Origin: Actinospineispora acaciae DSM 45401
GTDB taxonomy: Bacteria > Actinomycetota > Actinomycetes > Mycobacteriales > Pseudonocardiaceae
Assembly (NCBI RefSeq): GCF_000620785.1
Contig: NZ_JIAI01000003.1
Location: 372,001-436,000 of the forward strand
Reading direction: 5' to 3'
DNA length: 64,000 bases
Part shown: positions 58,384 through 64,000 of the stretch, piece after piece
Position numbering within the stretch: the stretch's first letter is position 1
Layout: every line of letters begins with the position of its first letter
Made by a program: the position numbers and the translations under genes
The notes under the pieces: model-generated
What the model was told of the DNA's origin: nothing
The model's input: the letters and a program-made list of their open reading frames with translations, nothing else
Databases searched by the model: none

Positions 58384-59092
58384 CTGAGCTGGGACGACGG
58401 CCGAGGAAGGTGTGCACGATGTGCTGTTGCCAGCCGGGCATGGTCTGGGTGCGGAGGTCGACGAATCCGGCGGCGGCCAGGCGGTGTTCGAAGGCGGCCG
58501 CCCCGTCGAAGCGGCGCACGCTGCGCCACAGGTACTTGTAGATGTCCGCGTCGCCGGTGATCGCGGAACCGGCCGGGATGATCACGGACCAGCAGACCAG
58601 CGTCCAGATGGCGCGCGCCCGCACCGAGTCGGCCACCGAGTAGTCGTGCACGGCCACCGGCGCGCCGGGGCGCAACAGCTCGAAGATCGTGCGCAGGCCG
58701 GCGTCCGGGTCGGGCAGGTTGCGCACGAGGTAGGCGGCGAGCACGCCGTCGAACGGCCCGCGAACGCCCGGCGTGTCGGCCAGCTCCTCGGCGCGGGCGT
58801 GCACGAACCGCACGGACGCCGGCCAGGACTTGGCCTTGGCGGCCGCGAGCATGCCGGCCGAGGCGTCCACCGCGACGATCTCGGCCGCCGGGGCGACGTC
58901 GAGCAGCGCGGCGGTGGAGGCGCCGGTGCCACAGCCGAGGTCGAGCAGTCGCAGGCCTTCGCCCCGCCCGCGCAGCCCCATCCGGCGCACGGACATCCGC
59001 AGGTGCTCGTGATAGCCCGGGTTGGACCCGGTCAGCCGGTCGTAGCCCCGGGCGATCGCGTCGAACGCCTCCGGGACCGAGGTGTCCAGCAT
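58367..59092 (-). CDS. Class I SAM-dependent methyltransferase
   Basis: A 241-residue methyltransferase: motif I LRLLDLGCGTGASTAALLD near residues 47-65, acidic strand EIVAVDASAGMLAAAKAKSW, RPGAPVAVHDYSVAD. The C-terminal part (GWQQHIVHTFLGRRP) resembles the CrtT-like methyltransferases found with DUF5914 Rieske proteins. The last residues EPVSG are encoded by the palindromic element. Substrate unknown. Confidence 0.85.
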   Translation of the reverse strand: MLDTSVPEAFDAIARGYDRLTGSNPGYHEHLRMSVRRMGLRGRGEGLRLLDLGCGTGASTAALLDVAPAAEIVAVDASAGMLAAAKAKSWPASVRFVHARAEELADTPGVRGPFDGVLAAYLVRNLPDPDAGLRTIFELLRPGAPVAVHDYSVADSVRARAIWTLVCWSVIIPAGSAITGDADIYKYLWRSVRRFDGAAAFEHRLAAAGFVDLRTQTMPGWQQHIVHTFLGRRPSSEPVSG

Positions 59093-59096
59093 GGGG

Positions 59097-59615
59097 TCAG
59101 GTGTCCGCCACCGGACCCGGCCCCATCGCCAGCCGGGCCAGCATCTCCTTGGCCCGCTCGGCGTTGCGCGGGTGGCTGAGCACGTCGTAGCGGCCGGCCA
59201 CCAGCTGGCTGGCCGAGGTGAAGTCGCGGCGTCCGCGGGTGAAGGCGTAGCTCAACGCCGCGAACAGCACACTGAACAACACGCCGGCAACCACCCCGAT
59301 CACGAGCGCCCCGGCGTTGTTGTTGAAGTACGCCAGCAGCGCGCCGACGAAAAGGCCCATCCAGATCCCGGAGGCCGCGCCGCCGCCCAGGACGCGGCCC
59401 CAGGTCAACCGGCCGATCACCCGCTCGACCAGCATCAGGTCCACCCCGACGATCGTCACGTCGCCGACCGGGAACTCGTGGTCGGCGAGGTAGTCGACGG
59501 CCTGTTGGGCCTCCGCGTACGTGGCGTACGAACCCACCGGCCAGCCGGTGGGCGGCGTGGGCAGGTTGGGCAGCCCGGGACTGCCGCGTCCCATGCCGCC
59601 GAACGGAGTCGTCAC
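59097..59615 (-). CDS. General-stress-protein-17M-like membrane protein
   Basis: A 172-residue protein: VGSYATYAEAQQAVDYLADHEFP, VTIVGVDLMLVERVIGRLTW, then two helices (GIWMGLFVGALLAYF and LVIGVVAGVLFSVLFAALSY) and a tail with RYDVLSHPRNAERAKEML. This is the YflT-like stress family. The GTG at 59615 has GAGGAG nine bases upstream; the ATG three codons earlier is directly against that site and is rejected. Five bases follow to the methyltransferase start region. Confidence 0.83.
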   Translation of the reverse strand: MTTPFGGMGRGSPGLPNLPTPPTGWPVGSYATYAEAQQAVDYLADHEFPVGDVTIVGVDLMLVERVIGRLTWGRVLGGGAASGIWMGLFVGALLAYFNNNAGALVIGVVAGVLFSVLFAALSYAFTRGRRDFTSASQLVAGRYDVLSHPRNAERAKEMLARLAMGPGPVADT

Positions 59616-59703
59616 TGGTGCCATCTCCTCGGAACTAGGCACACGTCTCTCGCGACACCATCATGCCGCTTCCTGATCCCCGGTGCCGAGCCCGCGAGAT
59701 CAA

Positions 59704-60897
59704 TTAGCGCGAACGATACTCGCGCAGCAGACCCCGGCTGATGATGGTCTTCTGGATCTCCGAAGTGCCCTCCCCGATGAGCAGGAACGGGGCCTCGCGC
59801 ATCAAACGCTCGATCTCGTACTCCTTGGAGAACCCGTACCCGCCGTGGATGCGGAACGACTCGCTGGTCACCTCGGCGCAGAACTCGCTGGCCAGCAGCT
59901 TCGCCATGCCGGCCTCCACGTCGAACCGCTCGCCGGAGTCCTTCAGCCGCGCCGCGTTGACCATCATCAGGTGCGCGGCCTCCACCTTGGTGCCCATCTC
60001 GGCGAGCTTGAACGCGATCGCCTGGTGCTCGGCGATCGGCTTGCCGAACGTCTGGCGCTGCTGGGCGTACTCCACCGCCAGCTCGAACGCGCGGATGGAG
60101 ATCCCGCAGGCCCTGGCCGAGACGTTCACCCGCCCGACCTCGATGCCGTCCATCATCTGCGCGAACCCGCCGCCGCGCCGGCCGCCGAGGATCTGCCCAC
60201 CCGGGATGCGGAACCCGTCGAACACCGCCTCGGTGGTGTCCACGCCCTTGTAGCCCATCTTGTCGATCTTGCCGGGGATGGTCAGCCCGGGCGCGACCTC
60301 GCCGTAGCCCTCCGGCTTGTCGACCAGGAAGCAGGTCAGGTTCTGGTGCGGGCGGTCGGCACCCTCGTCGGTCTTGACCAGCAGCGCGATCAGGTTCGAG
60401 GTGCCGCCGTTGGTCAGCCACATCTTGGAGCCGTCGATGACGAAGTCGTCACCGTCCTCCCGCGCCCTGGTCTTGATCGCGGCAACGTCCGAGCCCAGGT
60501 CCGGCTCGGACATCGAGAACGCGCCCCGGACCTCGCCGGTGGCCATCTTCGGCAGGTAGTGCGCCTTCTGCTCCGGCGTGCCGTGGTGGGTGATCATGTA
60601 CGCCACGATGAAGTGGGTGTTGATCACGCCGGAGACGCTCATCCAGCCGCGCGCGATCTGCTCGACCACCAGCGCGTAGGTCAGCAGCGACTCGCCGAGG
60701 CCGCCGTACTCCTCTTCGATGGTGAGCCCGAACAGGCCCATCTCCTTCATCCCGTCCACGATGTCCTGTGGGTAGGTGTCGGAGTGCTCCAGCGCCTGCG
60801 CGTGCGGGATGATCTCCTTGTCCACGAACGTCTTGACCGTGGCCAGGATCTCCTGCTGCACATCGGTCAGTCCGGCGGTCTGGGCGAGCTTGGCCAT
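59704..60897 (-). CDS. Acyl-CoA dehydrogenase
   Basis: A 397-residue flavoprotein: LGLTIEEEYGGLGESLLTYAL, GAFSMSEPDLGSDVAAIKTR, MWLTNGGTSNLIALLVKTD, YAQQRQTFGKPIAEHQAIAF, IHGGYGFSKEYEIERLMREA, IGEGTSEIQKTIISRGLL. The Glu in the GYGFSKEYEIER block fits the catalytic base region. Only 23 bases separate it from the HpcH/HpaI lyase gene, with which it forms an operon. With the MaoC gene at 53.6 kb this suggests a methylsuccinyl-CoA dehydrogenase-like role, but the enzyme is shorter than Rhodobacter Mcd. Confidence 0.9.
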   Translation of the reverse strand: MAKLAQTAGLTDVQQEILATVKTFVDKEIIPHAQALEHSDTYPQDIVDGMKEMGLFGLTIEEEYGGLGESLLTYALVVEQIARGWMSVSGVINTHFIVAYMITHHGTPEQKAHYLPKMATGEVRGAFSMSEPDLGSDVAAIKTRAREDGDDFVIDGSKMWLTNGGTSNLIALLVKTDEGADRPHQNLTCFLVDKPEGYGEVAPGLTIPGKIDKMGYKGVDTTEAVFDGFRIPGGQILGGRRGGGFAQMMDGIEVGRVNVSARACGISIRAFELAVEYAQQRQTFGKPIAEHQAIAFKLAEMGTKVEAAHLMMVNAARLKDSGERFDVEAGMAKLLASEFCAEVTSESFRIHGGYGFSKEYEIERLMREAPFLLIGEGTSEIQKTIISRGLLREYRSR

Positions 60898-60920
60898 GGG
60901 TGCCTCCTCGGGGTCGCGGC

Positions 60921-61883
60921 TCAGTCCGTGGGCGGGGTCCAGCGGTCGCCGCGGGACATCCCCGCCGCGCGGCCCTTGCCGGCGATGACCAGCGCCATCT
61001 TCCGCGACGCCTCGTCGATCATCTCGTCGCCGAGCATGGCGGCGCCGCGCTTGCCGCCGGCCTCGGAGGTGTACCAGTCGTAGGCGTCCAGGATGTTCTC
61101 CGCGTGGTCGTAGTCGGCCTGCGCCGGGCTGTACGCCTCGTTCGCCGCGTCGATCTGGCCGGGGTGCAGCACCCACTTGCCGTCGAAGCCGAGCGCGGCG
61201 GACCGGCCGGCCACCCGGCGGTACCCGTCCACGTCCTTGATCTGCAGGTACGGCCCGTCGATGGCCTGCTTGTCGTGCGCGCGGGCGGCCATCAGGATGC
61301 TCATCAGGATGTGGTGGTACGCGTCGCCCACGTCGTAGCCCTGCGGCTGCTCGCCCACGACCAGGGACTTCATGTTGATGCTGGCCATGAAGTCGGCCGG
61401 CCCGAAGATGATCGTCTCCACCCGGGGGGACGCGGTGGCGATCGCGTTGACGTTGGTCAGCCCGAGCGCGTTCTCGATCTGCGCCTCGATGCCGATCCGG
61501 CCCACCTCGTAGCCCATGGTCTTCTCGACCTGCGTGACCAGCAGGTCCAGCGCGTGGATCTGCTCGGGCGTCTGCACCTTGGGCAGCATCAGGCAGTCCA
61601 GGTTCGCGCCCGCGCCCTCGACCACCTCGACCACGTCCCGGTAGGTCCACTCGGTGGTCCAGTCGTTGATCCGCACCACCCGCGTCTTGCCGTCCCAGCC
61701 GCCCTCGTTCAGCGCGGCCACGATGGTCTTGCGCGCGCCCGGCTTGGCCAGCGGCGCGCACGCGTCCTCCAGGTCCAGGAACACCTGGTCGGCGTTGAGC
61801 GTCCGGGCCTTGTCGATGAACTTCTGGCTGGACCCGGGCACCGCCAGGCACGATCGACGGGGACGGGGGCTGACGGTGCTCAC
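60921..61883 (-). CDS. HpcH/HpaI-family CoA-ester lyase (malyl-CoA lyase type)
   Basis: A 320-residue lyase: RSCLAVPGSSQKFIDKARTL, ADQVFLDLEDACAPLAKPGA, VVRINDWTTEWTYRDVVEVV, RIGIEAQIENALGLTNVNAI, FGPADFMASINM, GKWVLHPGQIDAANEAYSPA. The acidic metal ligands (LEDA, AQIEN, GPADF) are present. Cleaves malyl-CoA or beta-methylmalyl-CoA to glyoxylate and an acyl-CoA. First gene of the operon with the acyl-CoA dehydrogenase. Confidence 0.9.
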   Translation of the reverse strand: MSTVSPRPRRSCLAVPGSSQKFIDKARTLNADQVFLDLEDACAPLAKPGARKTIVAALNEGGWDGKTRVVRINDWTTEWTYRDVVEVVEGAGANLDCLMLPKVQTPEQIHALDLLVTQVEKTMGYEVGRIGIEAQIENALGLTNVNAIATASPRVETIIFGPADFMASINMKSLVVGEQPQGYDVGDAYHHILMSILMAARAHDKQAIDGPYLQIKDVDGYRRVAGRSAALGFDGKWVLHPGQIDAANEAYSPAQADYDHAENILDAYDWYTSEAGGKRGAAMLGDEMIDEASRKMALVIAGKGRAAGMSRGDRWTPPTD

Positions 61884-62065
61884 CGGCGGCGCCTCCTTGG
61901 TCGGCGTTGACGTTCTTCTCTGCCCGTGGATGCTTCCACGAGATCGGCGCCACGGCGCCCCCTAGGTGATTGGTTTCTCACCCAGCCAAGGTCCGGACGG
62001 GTTACTCGACGGTATCTTCCGCGTTCCACCGTCGTGAGTCGATCTCGCCGGGCAACCTGGTCGCC

Positions 62066-62926
62066 ATGCTCGACGCGCCGTTCCGGGGGACGCCGGCGGT
62101 GGCCACCGGCCTGGTGAGCCGCCAGGAGTTACGGGGGCGCCGTTACCGACGGTTGTTTCCCGACGTCTATGCGTCGGCCGCACTGGTCGCGGACCTCGTT
62201 CTTCGCTCCCGGGCGGCCTACCTGTGGTCTGGTGGGCGGGGGATTCTCGGCGGCTACGCGGCCGCCGCGGTGCTCGGCGCCGACTGCGCCCCGGCCGACG
62301 TCCCCGTCGAGGTGATCCTCGGCCGCTCACATCGCCGGGCGCCGGCCGGGCTGGTGGTACGGCAGGACGAGCTGGCCGGGGACGAGTGGCGCACGACTGG
62401 TGGCATCGACGTGACCACGCCGTTGCGGACCGCCTACGACCTGGCCCGGCGCGATCCACTGACGGAGGCGGTGGTCGCGCTGGACGCCCTGTCCGGCCGG
62501 TTCGGGTTCGCGCCGGTCGAGGTGCTCACGCTCGCCGAGAGGTACCCGGGCGCGCGCGGCACGCTGCGACTACCCGAGGTGGTATCGCTGGCCGAGCCGG
62601 CGGCGGCGTCGGCGATGGAGTCGCGGCTGCGGCTGGTGCTCGTGCTCGCCGGACTGCCCCGGCCGGTCGCACAGCACCAGGTCCGTGACGCTGACCACCG
62701 GCTGGTCGCGACTGTGGACCTGGCATACCCCGACGAGCTGATCGCGATCGAGTACGAGGGCGAGGACCACTTCACCGACGAGCGAGGGCGCCGCGACGTG
62801 TACCGGTACACCTGCCTGGTGGACGCGGGCTGGCGCGTGTACCGCCATGTGGCCCGCGACGTGTACCACAACCCCGCCCGCATCGTCGCCGACATCAGCC
62901 GCGCCCTGCACCACCTGCACCTCTGA
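62066..62926 (+). CDS. DUF559-type protein, Vsr-like nuclease fold
   Basis: A 286-residue protein. N-terminal half: ATGLVSRQELRGRRYRRLFP, ILGGYAAAAVLGADC, VRQDELAGDEWRTTGGIDVT (like AbiEi-family antitoxin-type modules). C-terminal half: ESRLRLVLVLAGLPRPVAQH, DLAYPDELIAIEYEGEDHFT, DVYRYTCLVDAGWRVYRHVA, the DUF559/Vsr PD-(D/E)XK pattern with Asp, Glu and Tyr-Glu intact. Multi-copy family in actinobacteria, sometimes discussed as defence-related; no partner gene is here. ATG at 62066. Confidence 0.83.
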   Translation: MLDAPFRGTPAVATGLVSRQELRGRRYRRLFPDVYASAALVADLVLRSRAAYLWSGGRGILGGYAAAAVLGADCAPADVPVEVILGRSHRRAPAGLVVRQDELAGDEWRTTGGIDVTTPLRTAYDLARRDPLTEAVVALDALSGRFGFAPVEVLTLAERYPGARGTLRLPEVVSLAEPAAASAMESRLRLVLVLAGLPRPVAQHQVRDADHRLVATVDLAYPDELIAIEYEGEDHFTDERGRRDVYRYTCLVDAGWRVYRHVARDVYHNPARIVADISRALHHLHL

Positions 62927-62934
62927 CCACCCGC

Positions 62935-63008
62935 TTCCCGTGATCATCAGGCCACCATGGTCGTTATAGCGCCCTGGAAACAACCGTAGTGACCTGATGA
63001 TCACGGAA
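62935..63008. repeat. Long imperfect hairpin element, second class
   Basis: CCGTGATCATCAGG (62938-62951) and its exact complement CCTGATGATCACGG (62993-63006) enclose 41 bases whose ends pair imperfectly (CACCATGGTCGTT with AACAACCGTAGTG). It follows the DUF559 gene stop and the PhzF-like gene stop, so it can terminate both. No sequence shared with the 5897/58334 element. Confidence 0.7.
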
Positions 63009-63038
63009 TCCCCGCGCGCGGGGTTGGGTGGGTGCGGG

Positions 63039-63929
63039 CTAGCCGGCGGGCGGGACCGCGATCTGGCCGGACGACACGGCCACCACCCGGCCACCCACCG
63101 ACGTACTGACCGCCGTACCCCCCTCGGCACGAACCTCGACCTCGAGCCGGGACGGCCGGTGCATCTCGGCGCCCTGGTACACCGTGAACGCGGACTCCCC
63201 GTCGACCGGCAACAGCCCTCGGTCCACCAGGAACACCGCCAGTGCGACGGCCGCCGAGCCGGTGGCGGGATCCTCGGGCACCCCGGACCCGGGCCCGAAC
63301 ACCCGCGCATGCACCCGACCTTCACCCAGATCCAGGGAGACCACGGCCACCAGGCCCCGACCCCCGGTGGCCGCCCGCAACGCCCCGACCTCCGGCACCA
63401 CGGCCCTGGCCACCGCCTCGTCGCGGACCAGCAGGAACACGAACTCCAGCCCGGCCCCCGCCACCCCAGCCTCGGCCACCGGGTCCACGTCCTCATCCCT
63501 CAACCCGACCGCGCGCGCCAACCCGCCGGCTTCCAGGACCGGCCCCACCGACGCCGGCCCGCCGCCGATCCGGGCACCGGCCGCGTCCACCCGCACCGGA
63601 AGCAGCCCAGCCCCGCACTCCTGCACAGCGTCCCCGGCGGGAATCACCCCGTCCCGAGCCAGCACCCACGCCACCCCCACGCTTGGATGCCCCGCGAACG
63701 GCAGTTCCTCCGCCGGGGTGAAGATGCGCGCCCGGTAGCTCGCCCCCTCCACCGTCGGCGGCAGCGGGAACACCGTCTCGGAGAGGTTGAACTCGCGGGC
63801 AATGGCCTGAAGGCGGTCGGTGTCCAGCGCGTCCGCGCCGTGCACCACCGCGAGCGGGTTGCCGGCGAACGGCCGGTCGGCGAACACGTCCACCACATCG
63901 AACCTGAGTGTCATCGAGGACTCGGTCAC
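63039..63929 (-). CDS. PhzF-family isomerase-like protein
   Basis: A 296-residue protein: LRFDVVDVFADRPFAGNPLAVV, FNLSETVFPLPP (catalytic Glu in SET), EELPFAGHPSVGVAW, PGSGVPEDPATGSAAVALAVFL. The GHPSVG and DPATGSA blocks are the family's two-lobe hallmarks. Homologues isomerise phenazine precursors or have unknown metabolic roles. Starts at GTG 63929 and ATG 63914 are both possible. Divergent from the gene at the window end with 24 bases between. Confidence 0.88.
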   Translation of the reverse strand: MTESSMTLRFDVVDVFADRPFAGNPLAVVHGADALDTDRLQAIAREFNLSETVFPLPPTVEGASYRARIFTPAEELPFAGHPSVGVAWVLARDGVIPAGDAVQECGAGLLPVRVDAAGARIGGGPASVGPVLEAGGLARAVGLRDEDVDPVAEAGVAGAGLEFVFLLVRDEAVARAVVPEVGALRAATGGRGLVAVVSLDLGEGRVHARVFGPGSGVPEDPATGSAAVALAVFLVDRGLLPVDGESAFTVYQGAEMHRPSRLEVEVRAEGGTAVSTSVGGRVVAVSSGQIAVPPAG

Positions 63930-63953
63930 ATCGCCGAAGCTAACCTGATCGTC

Positions 63954-64000
63954 GTGGGTTCGGCGAGGGTGTTCGTGGCGCAGATGGTGGGCCTCGCCGT
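63954..64000 (+). CDS. Start of a gene, possibly MgtE-like, cut by window end
   Basis: GTG at 63954 opens VGSARVFVAQMVGLA, similar to the N-terminus of actinobacterial MgtE/PRC-barrel proteins that begin RVFVARLVGL. TAACCT lies seven bases before the GTG, so a leaderless start is plausible. Only 15 codons are visible. Confidence 0.4.
   Translation, partial: MGSARVFVAQMVGLA

Noticed and set aside
61925..61940. CGTGGA-TGCT-TCCACG hairpin
   Set aside because: Six-base stem before the lyase gene; too short to call in DNA this GC-rich.
1..64000. tRNA, rRNA, insertion sequences, integrase or attachment sites
   Set aside because: None seen on either strand; intergenic gaps are mostly under 150 bases and hold hairpins or promoter-like elements.

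Overview
The window is about 72% G+C by eye, densely packed, with many 4-base ATGA/GTGA overlaps, GTG starts and strong third-position G/C bias. It reads as chromosome from an actinomycete of the Pseudonocardiales type (a relative of Amycolatopsis, Saccharothrix or Pseudonocardia). This rests on the AdnA/AdnB pair, a stand-alone alkyltransferase-like gene, MoeZ, DUF3107, an RhlE-type helicase followed by an Rv3212-type propeller protein, and several actinobacteria-only families. I saw no tRNA, rRNA, CRISPR array, transposase or phage gene.

Layout. 1-5.9 kb is a catabolic block. An HxlR regulator faces a GMC oxidoreductase; then a TetR regulator, a 4-hydroxylaminobenzoate-lyase-family protein (PnbB/DUF4863), a PnbA-like nitroreductase and a D-aminoacylase-type amidohydrolase follow one another on the minus strand. 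Matching 19-base TTAC-N11-GTAA sites lie before the lyase and before the GMC oxidoreductase. 5.9-16.5 kb holds a saccharopine-dehydrogenase-like protein, the AdnAB helicase-nuclease, the alkyltransferase-like protein and a large low-complexity membrane protein.

16.7-24.3 kb is a nitrate/nitrite assimilation operon: molybdopterin nitrate reductase, FAD/[2Fe-2S] electron carrier, NirB, NirD, and a HemD-like protein with a winged-helix tail. Its NarK-type transporter lies at 28.6-29.9 kb. Between them are an unrecognised nucleotidyltransferase-like protein, a quinone oxidoreductase and an ECF sigma factor. 30-33 kb is a NarL-type two-component system beside a duplicate of its sensor domain that has no kinase.

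33-46.3 kb carries genes found together in mycobacteria (Rv3205c to Rv3212 region): TIGR02569 protein, MoeZ, TetR, DUF3107, ferritin-like protein, RhlE, propeller protein. An AurF-like diiron N-oxygenase divergent from its own TetR gene, with twin palindromic operators, is set into this block. 46.3-49.5 kb has a RecB-family nuclease, a PHP phosphoesterase, a bacterial PH-domain protein and a Nudix hydrolase. 49.5-57.4 kb has two MerR regulators (one near asparagine synthetase, one divergent from an MFS exporter), a DUF4037 protein, a TetR, a MaoC hydratase and CorA with a structured leader. 57.4-64 kb has a Rieske protein and a methyltransferase converging on one hairpin, acyl-CoA dehydrogenase plus malyl-CoA-lyase-like genes, a DUF559 protein, a PhzF-like protein and the first codons of a further gene.

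The best candidates for something undescribed are the TetR/PnbB/PnbA/amidohydrolase block with its two-site regulon, the AurF-like/TetR/DUF4873 unit, the nucleotidyltransferase-like protein at 24.9 kb, and the corA leader with a small upstream reading frame. All assignments come from reading the sequence; no database search was run.
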